From Manis javanica (Eukaryota; Chordata; Mammalia; Pholidota; Manidae), in NCBI RefSeq assembly GCF_040802235.1, contig NC_133158.1, positions 86,476,501 to 86,540,500 on the forward strand: a stretch of 64,000 nucleotides of DNA, written 5' to 3'. Below the pieces are notes generated by a model that was not told the origin of the DNA, did no database searches, and was given only the letters and a program-made list of their open reading frames with translations. Shown here in pieces: positions 34,700-47,170 of the stretch. Each line of letters opens with the position of its first letter. Position 1 is the stretch's first letter. The position numbers were made by a program, and so were the translations under genes.

Positions 34700-35070
34700 T
34701 TTACCCCCAGCGCAGCCCTGGGAACTTCTGTTGCAACCAAGGAGAAAGTGGGGTTGCAGCAGCCACCTCCAGCCCGAATACGGAGAGGAAGCCCGACAGC
34801 CTCAGCGTGGTGACAAAGACGTCACGCAAACGCTCTCGGAACTCAGTCTCTGACTCACCCGACAGCCCTTGAATCCACGTCATTCATTCAGAAGTATTAA
34901 CTGCAAACCCATCATGCAGCCAGCACGACCCTAAGCTCTGCTGATACAGCAGCGCAGGCCGAGGGGAAGGCTGGCGGCACGGAGCGGCCCGAGCATTCAT
35001 CCGCAGCAACCGGGAGGACAGCGGGTCCCTGACAGGCCGCAGACCGGCTGGTGCACTGGTGGTGCAGGGA
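34700..35070. promoter_or_regulatory. CpG-richer patch, possible orphan regulatory element
   Basis: In a region otherwise poor in CpG, about twenty CpGs fall within roughly 370 bases, with cAMP-response-like cores (GACGTCACGC at 34818-34827; CACGTCATTC at 34876-34885). ORFs on both strands read through it. Part (34880-34970) looks L2-derived. I see no transcript evidence. Confidence 0.35.
34880..34970 (+). repeat. L2-like fragment
   Basis: 'CATTCATTCAGAAGTATTAAC', 'ATCATGCAGCCAGCACGACC', 'TCTGCTGATACAGCAG' fits L2 wording ('attcaacaaatatttattg...gtgccaggcac...gctggggatacagcag'). Confidence 0.6.
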
Positions 35071-37169
35071 GGAGGAGGGCCCTTCAGCCTGCCTCTGTTT
35101 TCTCTGTGAGGTAGGAGACAGACTCATCAGCTGAGAGGACAAGAAGTATGAAGATGTGAAGAGAAAGTGTGAAACAGCGTCCAGAGAGTGGGAGAGTCAA
35201 TAACAAGGAAATGCACTCCACCTGCAGGCAGGGCCGAGGCCCACAGTCATGAACCAATGAAACATTACTCGGCACAGATGAGCACTTTCCTCTGGCTACA
35301 TTCAGTTGTTCCGGGCCAGAGTGTTGGATTTAATCAGAACTTTGGTTTTACCAGACAAGTACCACAGCTGGAGAGAGGAGTAAACAGTGCATGTATAACA
35401 CAAGTGTTCCTTAAATGGCAAGGGCTAGCTCGAACATTGTGTGTAAATCTTAAACATTAAAATCAGGTTATTTCTATTTTTATTTATGTGTATTTATTGG
35501 CTTGAATTAATTTAACTTTATATATAGGTGGCCCCTTACACCTTCTAGTATATGAGGGAACTTTGTACAAAAAAAAAATGTAATAAACCATTTAAAGCCA
35601 TTTGAGGAGGAAGGCACATACAAGAAGAAATAAAGTACTCAGCTTAAAAATCAAATAGGAATTTGGGGACAAAGGAAACAGCAAGGCTGAATTGCATGGC
35701 AGGAGGTTGGAGAAACTTGTGTTTTGTGGAGAAATAAAGAGAAATGATGAAGTCTTGTGTGACCTCTCATTAAAGTTAGCATGGGCAGGAAGTCGAGGCC
35801 AGAGGAGAATCTGTTGATTTACAAAAACTTTGGGCACACCAATGTGTTTCTACAAACTGTGAAACGGCAGTTTTTGTTTCTCTTATGCAGGTAACACCCA
35901 GGATGACATCTTTTTCCCCTTGAGTTAGATGTTTAACATTTACAGAACTGTTTGTTTACCCACCAAATGAAGGTTTTGAAAGTAGATATCTAGGTCCACT
36001 TTCAGCTCTACCAGTCTGTGAAACTATGGTTTTCTAGGAAAACGCACAGTAAATTAACCCTTGCCCTCTTCCTTTAACCTAAAAGCCACAATCTGAATAT
36101 AACCCAACTTGAGTTTATTGCTACACCCTGAGCGGCTCCCTGCCTCCCCTGGGATACCCGTCCTAAAAGAGAAAGGGCAGCCATCCAGCTGTCCCCGTAA
36201 GCTTGTTTAAAATGATTCTCACTGAGAACGAGGCAATCACATGGATGGCAGCTCTCCAAAAGACAGAGCGCCCTGAATAAAGTCACACAGCCATGGGGAC
36301 AGTACGCCCTGCTGGCCTTAACCAGGTATGTCCAACTTGTAAGTATAATTTTCTTGCCTGGAGTAATTAAATGAATATGAATCCTGTGTTCTAAAAGGTT
36401 AATTGTGTGGTACAGGAGTAAATGTTATACCACTAGCTCTTTGTTTATCTTGGAATTTTAACACCACTTCTTGAAAATGTAAAGTTGCATATTTTCCATT
36501 ACTAATTAACAAAGAAATTGATTAAAGTTATGCACTTCATTTACTAGATGCGGCATCTGGGTGAAGGATTTAAGAATTAAGATAGTTTCCAGGTGAAATG
36601 AAACAGATTTTTTAAGGGAAGGAATCATATGCAGCAACAATATTTACAACACTTTTATCAAGACATTAAAACAGAAGCAGATGCCTCGCTGTAATTCTAA
36701 AATATTAGTTACATATGGTATAATGCATTGCAGAAAGCATAACAATAATGGATGATCATGGTAGGACAGAACAGCTTTCTCCTGGAGCTGGATACAGAAC
36801 AGATCCCAAATATTTTTGAAGTTAAACTTAATACAGATGAGACAATCCTAAATGTGTTGCAAAGTAAATATCACACTAGAAAGAAAAGAAAAAGCCTCTT
36901 TTTTTGTTTTTTTTTGTTTTTACAAATATCAATGTTGGGGGGATAGTACAAATATATGCTCATTTTTAATAAGTATGAATTATTTAAAGTATCAATCATG
37001 TAACTATAATTAAAATATTATTAGTGCTGTGCTTATACTTACACTTCAAAGCCTAGTCTACATCTACTTTGTGAGTATTATTATAAGAATAGCCTTGTAA
37101 CTATGACTAGGCTAGGTAAGGGTGGGGTCCATTTCCTACGCTCTTGACCCCAGTGCTTATTATCCATGC
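35071..37169. other. Noncoding stretch
   Basis: No recognised gene. A segment at 35780-35842 is similar to 37305-37370 (a dispersed repeat of unknown family). A poly-T stretch at 36900-36920 is not accompanied by a recognisable element. Confidence 0.5.
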
Positions 37170-37640
37170 AACAAAAATTTTTTAAGTGTTCTGTTGCAGG
37201 CACTGTGTTAAGTCTAAGGACTACAAATACAATCACCTCTTGCTCTGTGCCCTGTGGAATTTGGGAGAGAACATTTGAGAGGGCAAGGTGAGCTCTCACC
37301 AAATCAGTATGGGCAAGAAGTCCGGGCCAGAAGTGAACGTGAGAATTCACAGAACTTTTGGGCACCAACAGTCCTTCCATGGAGAATGACATGGCAATCT
37401 TTGGGATCGTCTAGAGGAGAAAACAGCCCTACAATGAATCAGTACACAATAATGTCATCGGGAACTTGTCTGAGGCGTGTATACAAAGCACCATGGGGGC
37501 AGCAACAAAGCAGTGACGAGCTCCTGGAGCTGGATACAGTTTTGCCAAGAAGCAAGTGACATCGAAGTGCATTTGGAAGGATGAGGAAGGAGAAGGACAT
37601 CCTAGAAAAAGGCAATGGCACCATAGGTAAAAGCACAGCT
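37170..37640 (+). repeat. L2 fragment(s), possibly interrupted
   Basis: 'TGTTGCAGGCACTGTGTTAAG' and 'GGACTACAAATACAATCACC' then, further on, 'CTCCTGGAGCTGGATACAG', 'AAGGATGAGGAAGGAGAAGG' and 'ACATCCTAGAAAAAGGCAAT' follow the L2 order with a non-L2-looking insert (about 37250-37470). Confidence 0.6.
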
Positions 37641-39980
37641 TGAAAGAAAAAGATACTGTGCACCTCATAAAATCTTCCAAAGGTGTCATGTACGCGTCTA
37701 AAGTAAAAGCAACCAGAGAAAAGGACAAAAGGCTTGATGCGCACATAACATGTCATACACATCAAATACTATGCAGAACTTACAAAGAATGCATAAGGCG
37801 ATTTCACGATACTGCTTCATTCTTGAACACAATCTGCAAAACTCAACCTCTGCATGATGAAGTTTTGCCCTAGAAGCAAACAAAATTCCTTTTTTTTCAA
37901 ATCATTAATCTTTGTTTTCTGATTCAAAGAGCAAAGGAAAAAAGTGTATTGTAAAAATATTCATAAGACACAGGAAAATATGAAAAAGAACTTTAAATCC
38001 AATCTCCCAGAAACAAATGGGCATAAGGGCATATACGGTTTTAATAGTTATGTGTGTATGTGAAAGTGTGTGCATGTTGGAGTAGAGCCTCAAAATGTAC
38101 AAAGAAGTACTCTTTGGAGTAGTCTGTAAGTTGGAAAAGGCAGTCTCCTGAGTACAGTCTTTGACCCCCAGCCTAGGATGGCTAAGAATGGACAGGGGAC
38201 CCGGAACACTTCCTTACCAAGTGATGAAGAGCCCTCACAACCTGTGCTGGCTGTGAAGGGATAGCTTTCTCTATTGTAAGCTCAATGTTCGCTCCTTTGT
38301 CCTGCTTAAGTGTTGCATCATATTGCACATGGCGAACCACACTGCTGTATCTGTCCTCCGCAGGCAGGAGACAGGTCCCTCCACATGGGCTCAGAAAGAG
38401 TGTGGGTAGCTAAATTGCTCTGCATTGGCTTCCTGGAGAGACCTGTGAGCCTTGGGGCACTGATACCCACCACTGAAGCCAATCTTGCTCTCTCTCTTCT
38501 CTATGTTGGTAAAGTGTTAGTCCATCGGGGCTTGACTGCATCATGTTTTCCTTAGTAACTCCAAAACCAAGATGCAATGGGCAGAAGTGTTTGAACTTCC
38601 AGCCCTGGTGGTTCGCGTAGTGATGATCTCTGCTATCTTCCATGTATGATAACCAGTGAACAGTGTTCTGCATGATGCTATATGTCACATGTCAGGTAAT
38701 GTTAGCAAAGGCCTCCTTGCCACAAATCTCAAATCCATACCCCATGGATGAACCTTGTGCAGAGCCCTCCCCAGAGTTTCTGGTTGTTCTGAGCACCTCT
38801 GCCTCCAGGCTGCAGCCTTTATGCATTCTTTTTCCATGTCTGATATTAAACTCAGACCATCCTTTTATTTCCATAGAAATGCCCCACTTTACACAAGCAT
38901 CTGGGAATATAGTAGCCTTTAATGAAGATTTAGCAGGAAGATAAAAAAACAAGTTTTTTATAGCAACACCATTTAAATCGAACATAAGACACCCAAGTTC
39001 CCAAGTGGACCTTTGGGGTAAAACCACTACAGGGGAATTGCACTGACCCTGAATTGGAAGCAGACCCTTTTTCAAAACATCTCACTGACCCTTCCCACTC
39101 TCACGCCCCTCACTCTCCCCTGCGCCCATGTATGTGGGCATGCTGAGCAGTTCAGACAGCCCTTCTGAATCTTCAGTTCTCTCCATTCATGCCACCAGTT
39201 CTCACTTTCTACCCTAAGTGCTCTCCAAAGACAAGTTCCCTCCCAAACAGGAAAACTGGTGGAGATTATTACTACATGCTAATTTTATATATAGGCTGTA
39301 TTAATATCATGTCATAATTAGAGATCAATAACATCATCTTTAATGACTGAAAAAAACAGTATTCCACACTTATTTAACTACTTTTTATAGGTATATAACT
39401 TTTTTCAATTCATCCCTCTTTCAGTTAACATATTTGCATGAATATTGCAAGAATTTTCTTAGGTTATTTGGAAAGCAGATTAAAATTCTCACTTGATAAA
39501 TCCCTATCTGAAAATGGAGTAGGCAAAGGCTTGTTCCTCCAAATGAAATTATCCAACCAGTCACCTCTGTACAGTGATTTTTAAAAGATATACCTCCCTC
39601 CTTGTTCTCTCCAATTTAAGTCTGTTTACTGACTCCCACAACCAGGCCCACCACCTATGAAGTTATGATCAAACATTAGGATTCTGTACTATTGATAGTT
39701 CCGCTGAAACACTGGTGGTACATATTTATATTTCTCATTTTTTTTCTTTGAAAAGGTGAAAGTTTTAATAATAGCACAAATATTTATATATTAACCATTA
39801 AATCTGTTCAAATGAAATGGAACCACTTCCATTTGGATTGGTAATCGATCTTAAATGTCAACCATTACCAGTCATAATTTAATCTAGGATTGGTTTACCA
39901 AGATCCAAGGCTGCAAACTTTCTTTTTTTCCCAAAACACAGAACTTCCAGAACCAACTTTTGCATTTCTATTATATGACC
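37641..39980. other. Noncoding stretch
   Basis: Several 80-127 codon ORFs on both strands (38310-39075) overlap one another; none shows a domain. Possibly an old LTR or unique DNA; undecided. Confidence 0.45.
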
Positions 39981-39984
39981 TATA

Positions 39985-40017
39985 TTAGTTAGGTTTTCCA
40001 GAGACACAGAACCACTA

Positions 40018-40072
<55 letters not shown>

Positions 40073-40085
40073 CCTATTATATAGA
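39985..40085 (-). repeat. Fragment of the 32.8-kb-type repeat with (TA)n expansion
   Basis: 'TATTAGTTAGGTTTTCCAGAG' and 'ACACAGAACCACTAGGATA' are the complement of the right end of the 32812-33330 family. A pure TA microsatellite (40019-40066) follows at the position where this family is often TA-rich. Confidence 0.8.
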
Positions 40086-40778
40086 TGACCCTAACTTAGA
40101 TCCTACCTCCACTTCTCCATATTCATTTTTATTTAAGTGTTCATGTTTCACATTCTTCTTTAAGCAGAATGTGCAAATTTAAAAGTCAAAACTCATCACA
40201 CTTAATACTGATTGTACTGATTGTATGTTTCTTTAATTCCAGTACAGAAACTTCAGGAAAAATTAAGGTTTGATAGATTGAATAAATTTGTTTTCTTCTT
40301 CTTTTGCATTTTAGAGGTCAGTTGAGTTTGACATCAATATTATCCCAGCCAGTCTCCCAATTATTTTCTAATTTTGAAACATGTTTATTTCATAATGACG
40401 CCTTACAGGAAAATACTGAATCTGTTTTAAATCTGCAAATTTTGTAGACTAAATGTCTCAAATAAGTTTGCTTAAAATTGTTTATATAAATATGATTTTC
40501 CTAGTTACCACACCCAAAAAGTCAAAAGAAGCATCCCCTTGCCAATTATTCATAATTAGTTCCAGGATCCACAATCTCAAATCCAACATGGCTGAAATTG
40601 AATCACTCTCTCCCCCCTCCTCATCCCATGTTCCCATGTCAACGAAATGCACCACCACTTATATGTGATCAAGAAAGAAAACTGGAAATTACCCTGGATT
40701 CTGCCTACCCCTTGCCATTTTATTCAATTATTCACCAATACATACTGATTATACCAATCCAAGAATCTAAATCTTGCT
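40086..40778. other. Noncoding stretch
   Basis: Two ORFs of 61-71 codons overlap in different frames; no domain. Confidence 0.5.
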
Positions 40779-41619
40779 TATAATCATCAGGGAAATGCAA
40801 ATCAAAACCACAATGAGATGTCACCTCACACAAGCTGGAATGGCCCTATCCAAAGACAAAAAATAAAAAGTGTTGGCAAAGAAGTGGAGAGAAAAGGGAA
40901 CCCGCCTACACAGTCGGTAGGAATGTAAATTCGTACAACCACGGTGGAAAGCAGTATGGGGGTTCCTCAAAAACTAAAAATAGAAATACCATATGACCTG
41001 GAAATTCTAATTCCAGGAACTTACCTGAAGAAAACAAAAACCCTGATTCAAAGAAATATATATGTACCCCTATGTTTATCACTGCACTAGTTGCAATAGC
41101 CAAGATATGGAAGCAACCAAAGTGTCCATCAGTAGATGAACGGATAAAGATGTGGTGCTTATACACGATGGAATACTACCTAAAAAAGAAAGAAACCCTG
41201 CCATTTACAATATGGATGGACCTAGAGGGTATTATGCTCAGTGAAATAAACCAGGCATGAAAGGCAAATACCATATGATTTCACTTATATGTGGAATCTA
41301 AAAACAAAGCAAAACAAAAAAACAGCAGCAGACTCATAGACACCGAGTAGTGACTTTTGGTTACCATGCAGGAGGGGTGGGGATGGGTGGTTGGAAAGAA
41401 AAACGTGAAGGGAGTAAAGAGGCACAAAATCTCAATCATAATATACATCAGTCATGGGGATGAAAGTGCAGTATTGTTCTGTACTATCTTTCTATATTGA
41501 CAGTTAACTACACTAGCTGGGTGGGCATTTAATAATGTATGTAACTGTTGAATCACTATGTTGTATACTTGAAATCAATTTAATATGTATATCAACTCTA
41601 TTTCAATAAAAAAAGAAAA
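40779..41619 (+). repeat. 5'-truncated L1 (L1MA-like), + strand
   Basis: Starts in late ORF2 ('ATCATCAGGGAAATGCAAATC'), proceeds through 'TTTATCACTGCACTAG', 'AAGTGTCCATCAGTAGATG' and 'GAGGGTATTATGCTCAGTG', then the 3' UTR 'TTTGGTTACCATGCAGGAGG', 'ACTATGTTGTATACTTGAAA' and a tail CAATAAAAAAAGAAAAAAA. Frames are broken. Confidence 0.93.
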
Positions 41620-43594
41620 AAAGCTGTTCTTTTTCACTAATCCCACTGCTGCTATTTTAGTTAGTCTGCTTTCTCTTTTGCCTGTAAGTTAACACTAGTC
41701 ACCTGGCCTCCTTGCCTCTAAAACATGTACACTTTTTCTTCCCCATCCCCTATCCCTTCCCCACCCAGTAGTGAAGGCAATTTTTCAAAAACTCAACAAC
41801 AAAAAGAGCAAACAAACAATGCAGACAGATCATGCACTTCTATTTAAAATTCTTGAATTGCTCTCCACTTCCCTCAGAATCAAGTCCAAGCTCCTCACCT
41901 TCAAGCTAGTCTCAACATTCATTTTAGCCATTTCTATTCTTGATTCACTATTACAGAGAAATCTGTAACCAAAGACCAGGAATGACTTCTCAATCCTTTC
42001 ATATTTAATCAACTGACCCCATTTATATGCAGAAATTTTAAATGTATTTATTAGTGAAATTTTTGCCAACGAAGTCCCTTTTATTTTACATGCAAGATAT
42101 CCTTAGGTAATCGTCAGGTTTTGTTACCGCTTTCTCGGACTATTTATTTAGTAATGTTTCTTAAATTATTTTCAAAAGTCAAAAGCAATATAATCACCCC
42201 TTCTTGCATCATCTTAAAACAGGTGGACTAAGCAGCGTTATCTCACAACTGCAGGAGTTTCCCAGGTAAAAGGTAAACCTGGGCCCTGGACTCAGAAGGC
42301 AGGGAGAAACCCAAGAGGCAGGTCACTCTACATTGGTAGGTGGCAGTTCTAAAAAGCAAGGGAACTTACACCTGAGGCTTGCCTAAGACAGTGGCTGGAT
42401 GAGTAGATCTCCAGAATCGTTCAAGTTTATGGAGAGGCCTTAATTGGGTTCAGTCCTGCCAACCTTCCCAGCTGCGTCCTGGAAATGGCCCCCACTGCAG
42501 GACTGGTGGGCGGGAAGCACCTTTCGAGGACAGGAAGCGGTAGGAGCCTCTGACTGCCCAGATCCGGGTCAGGCGGGGCACATCCTCTTGATGACCTCCT
42601 GCAACAAAGAGATCATCTTCGCCTAAGTATTGCCCCTAAAAAGCTCTTACGTGAATTTTCTCCATGTAATGTTCCCATTCCTCTGAGCAGTACTTAGCCA
42701 GGACTAAGGCATAAAAGAGGATTTTCTTTGAGGTTCTCTCAAGATAGTACTACCACATGGAATTATTTCATCTTGTTAATGAAAACATTTAATTTATATC
42801 AATTGATATAAGCATATTAATTTTAATAAAAAATTTAATTTGAGAATTTTGTATATGTATACATATACATGTATCTGTATATATACACTTGACATTGAGA
42901 AACTTTTATAGCAAGTTGACATCGTATTTTATGTGTTGAATATAATTTTTCAAATGGAGGGTTGTATTTAAATTTTCTAGTAATTAATTTGTACCTTATT
43001 TTACAAAAGTATCAGACCAAGAAAGAATGTAAATATGGACACTAAAAAAAAGCAAAATCTGATCTTCACCAAAGACAGTTTGAGAAACTCTCATCTAGCA
43101 CACTTTTTAACACACCAAACACCTTAAGTTTGCCTTTGTGTCTGTCCAATTGGCATCAGCATTTGTTTTAGTCTATTGATAAACCTCCAGGATGATCTCT
43201 TCCACAGGTGAGTGCAATCCCATATGCCCAGTGTGTACCACAGGTACTGTCCATGTGTCTTACTAGGTGTTATGAGTTATTAGAATCCAATCCCTGGTCT
43301 CAACATACAGCCCATTCTAGAAGGGGTGTCAGTGTTTAGGCTGTCCCTGCAGCTGCAGAAAAGCTTACCGGGCATGGGGTAGGTTGGGTCAGTTCCCACC
43401 CAGACGAATGGTATTATGTTCCACGTCCTACATATACCAGCAGGGACAATTTAGTGAAATGAATCTGTAAGTCTAGTCCTGTAAGTAGCAGTTATCATCA
43501 TAAAAAAAATAGGATTGGGGGCTTCTTCTTGAGAAGAAATAGTTAAAGGTCTTTTTAATTATAAATGACTGTTGAGTGCTTTTTAATTCTCCCT
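41620..43594. other. Noncoding stretch
   Basis: A GC-richer patch at 42430-42580 and an AT/ATAC-rich patch at 42845-42890. No gene recognised. Confidence 0.5.
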
Positions 43595-44700
43595 CTGGCT
43601 CACTCCAACAATAAAACCAAGCCACCAGCTTCATCCTAGAAGGAAGGAGCTTCTCCACACATCTAAGTGCCCCCAAACATTTACAGCTGCTCCTGGAGGG
43701 ATGGGCCCCCACATCACCTAGCTCTGATAGCCACCCGGGCTAGCATTCACAAGTCCCCTGGACCACAGCAAATAAGGAAGTTGTTATATGGACATATGAG
43801 CACTCCCCCAGCTTTCTCTCTTGGGCTGGGCACAGATGGAACAGGTAAAAACACACATCTCCCAGGTTTTCCTGGAGGGAGTTTTACTACACTCTCCAGG
43901 CTGCTGCCTGAAGCTGGTGGGCATTTCCCCTGCTTTTACCATCTGCTGACCCCAACAATAAACCCAGTCTCCACCTTCTTGCCACAAGGAGCTTATCCCA
44001 TTTCATCTATATGCCTAGTACTTTAAGGAAAAGCTGCCACCTGAGGCAGGGGCCCTCAAATTACCTAGTTTTGTTATCCAATGGGGCTCAGAATTTGTGA
44101 GTTCCACAGAACAATATTTAACAAAAAAAGCAGTTTCCAAATGTGCACACAAGCACTTTCTACTGGTACCCCCCTGGGTTCAGGAGAGAGGAAGCATGCA
44201 AAAATGCTCAATTTCCAGTTTTTTCTGGAAGGAATTTGACTGTGTACATTTCCAGCTGCCGCCTGCAGTTCTGGCTTCTCATCAGCCTGAGTGTGGAAGC
44301 TGACCAGGATCCTCCACAATAGAGCTAATGGGCCCATCACTGTCTCCTACTTGCTAGCCTCCAAGAGAAAAATGAAGTCTCAGGCTTCTCCCTGGGAAGA
44401 GATTGTCCGTTTAGCACCCCAACTGTTACAGATGCCACCCAAGGAAATGGCTCCAAAATCACTAGCTATGGGAGCTAATAGGGCTCAACATTCGCGAATC
44501 TCCTGGGATCACGCCAGCAAAGAGGCAGCTCTGCCTGGGTGCACAGGCACTCACAGCCACAGCTCCCTCTGGCTCAGCACAGAGACAGCAAGCAAAACAG
44601 GCAGTTCCCAAGTTCTTCCTTACTGGGACTAGACTGTAGATGTAATGTTCTGAGTTTCCCATCTGCTGCCTGAAGATCAGGCTTCCAATGAGCCTGCATT
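43595..44700 (+). repeat. Three tandem copies of a roughly 350-390-bp unit
   Basis: Marker blocks recur in the same order. 'ACCTAGCTCTGATAGCCACC' (about 43718), 'ACCTAGTTTTGTTATCCAAT' (about 44071) and 'CACTAGCTATGGGAGCTAAT' (about 44460) mark one point of the unit. 'CAACAATAAAACCAAGCC' (about 43607) and 'CAACAATAAACCCAGTC' (about 43953) mark another. 'AGGCTGCTGCCTGAAGCTGG', 'AGCTGCCGCCTGCAGTTCTGG' and 'TCTGCTGCCTGAAGATCAGG' mark a third. An L1 ORF2 fragment follows directly at 44730, so the units may be 5' UTR monomers of an old L1. The 60-119 codon ORFs on both strands here are repeat-derived. Confidence 0.85.
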
Positions 44701-44729
44701 AGAGAGCTGCAGGGACAGGGAGTTAGTCA

Positions 44730-45800
44730 TCATCTGGGAGCAAAATCAATATACAAATATCAGTTGCATTTCTATGCTAACAACTAATTATCAGAAAGTG
44801 AAATTAAGAAAAAAATCCTATTTACAATTACAATAGTATCAAAAAACAATAAAATGCTTAGAGACACATTGAACCAAGAAGGTGAAAGATCTGTACAACA
44901 AAAACGATAAAACATTGATGGGAAAAATTGAAACTGATACAGATAAACGGAAAGATACCCTGTGCCCATGGATTAGAAGAATTAGTATTGTTAAAATATC
45001 CATACTACCCAAAGTAATCTATAGATTCAGTGCAACCCCTATATAAAATTACAATGACATTTTTCACAGAAAAAGAAAAAAATGCTAAAATAGTAGGAAC
45101 CACAAAAGACTACAAATAATGTAGGGAATTTGTAAGGAAAGGGGAATCCTTGTGTATTGTTGATGGGAATGTAAACTAGTATTACCACTATGGAAAACCA
45201 TATGGACATTCCTCAAAAAATTAAAATAGAACTATTATATGACTCAGTAGTCCCACTTCTGAGAATAAATCCAAAGGAAACAAAAATCACTATCTTGAAG
45301 AAATATCTGCAGTCCCATGTTCACTGCAGCATTATTCACAACAGCTACAGTATGAAAACAACCTGTGTCTGCTGACAAATGAATGGAATAACAAAATGTA
45401 TACATTCGTATACAATGTATAAAATGGAATACTATTTAGCCTTAAACAGGAAAGAAATCCTGCAATTTATTTATTTTCAGGATTGAAATAATGAAAGAAC
45501 TGGGAGGGCATTATGCTTAGTGAAGTGAGAAAGACAAATACCAGATAGTATCACTTATATGTGGAAACCCCCCCAAAAAATAAGCCAAACTCACAGAGTA
45601 CAAGGGTGATTGCCAGGGGCTAGAGGGTGGGGGAAACTAGAAAAGGTTGATAAAAGGATACAAACTTTCAGTTATAACATGAATAAGGTCTGAAGATCTA
45701 ATGTATAACCTAGGTGACTACAGTTGATAATACTGTATTATATAATAAAAATTTGCTGATAGTAGAACTTAAATGTTCTCACCAAAAAAAAAAAATGTGT
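44730..45800 (+). repeat. Old L1 fragment with internal deletion, + strand
   Basis: ORF2 wording 'TATCAGTTGCATTTCTATGC', 'TACAACAAAAACGATAAAAC', 'GAAGAATTAGTATTGTTAAA', then after a deletion near 45060-45110 'TTGATGGGAATGTAAACTAG', 'GCAGCATTATTCACAACAGC', 'GGGAGGGCATTATGCTTAG' and the 3' UTR 'TTGCCAGGGGCTAGAGG', ending in an A tract near 45783-45795. Confidence 0.92.
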
Positions 45801-47119
45801 TGATTAACTTAATTGTGGAAATCCTTTCTATTTATGTATGTATGTAAAATCAACACTTATAGAAATTTTGTGACCCTAAGGTAGACAGACAGCTTACAGA
45901 GGAGGCAGACAAGACCCAGACAGCCTCATCAGGTAGGTGGGAAAACATGTCTCAGGCCTCACCCAGAGTAGGCTAACTTCAGGGCTCAAATAGATTGCTG
46001 ATTAAATAGTTTACAGTAGTCCTGAAATTATGCTATCTTACTCACTGACAAGCCACATTTAAGATTCACCTTCATGAATCACCAAATAAAATGCTATTCT
46101 TTCTGTAGTAATCTACATTTCATTAACATAATTTACACCTTTAGACTTGACCCAGTACCCCTGTGAGAAATGGAAAACAGTATAGAGGTCTGTCTGGAGT
46201 GGAGGCAAGGGGAAGTTTCACACTTTGCTTTAACCTCCAGGGGCAGGGAAGATGATATGTGAGAATAGAAAGATCAGGGTTAGAAACCCTCCACTTTCCT
46301 CCAGTTTTCTTTCAAAGTCCTTCTGGCCAGACCCTACCTCATCCTAAAATTCAAGGCTACTGCTATTGACTATGGAGCTCCAATAATTGTCAAGTTTTAT
46401 TGTTCATCTTCCTACTCAGTGGTTTGGCTCCTCCTCCCCCTGAGCTTCCTGGCCTGACTTTTTCTCTGTCATTCATTGGACTGGTGGAAATCAAACTGCC
46501 CCTTCCAAGGGGCCGTGGGCAAGTGATTTTTATGGTCCTGTAGCTACCAGTGCCTTAAAGTTCATCATGAGCACAACTTAAACTCCTTCCATCCATTTTG
46601 TAGGATGCAGGCCAAGAGGTTAAACATGATATTGAAATAACTTCAAAATTGTTATTAGAAGGTGTAATATAGTATCATATGCTTCAGAAAACGAGCATCT
46701 CTTTTGCATTTTACCTATGTGATTTCTATTCCTAAGAACATGTGGGTGGTTTTCCTATGTCATTTTTTTATTCATTCTTATATATGAAAATGTTAAATCA
46801 GTATTCTATGCATTACAAGATTTCCATGTTTAGCAAATACATAAAATATTAAAATCTATAATACTCATACATAGAAAAACAACATACTGTCCTAATTTAT
46901 AACTCTAGTTTCTAACATTATCCCTCTTGATGTTAATGAGAAAAACTCATACTGAATAGTTGTAAACTACTAAATAGGATAGTAACTCCGAGTGTAAGGA
47001 AATATGTAAAATCATTCATTTCATTTGGTTTGAAACACCACTGAGTAGCTTGCCATCGGTACTTAATGTGAGCTTGAGGAATAATGGACTCACCCATCTT
47101 TCTTAACAGTTTATTTTTA

Positions 47120-47120
<1 letters not shown>
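45801..47120. other. Noncoding stretch
   Basis: No recognised gene or repeat. Confidence 0.5.
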
Positions 47121-47161
<41 letters not shown>

Positions 47162-47170
47162 TGTGTCTGT
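47121..47170 (+). repeat. (GT)n microsatellite
   Basis: About 46 bases of TG dinucleotides with one interrupting A. Confidence 0.98.

Noticed and set aside
38310..39075. Overlapping 81-127 codon ORFs as exons of a host gene
   Set aside because: Frames conflict on the two strands, there is no convincing splice-site pairing and I recognise no protein family.
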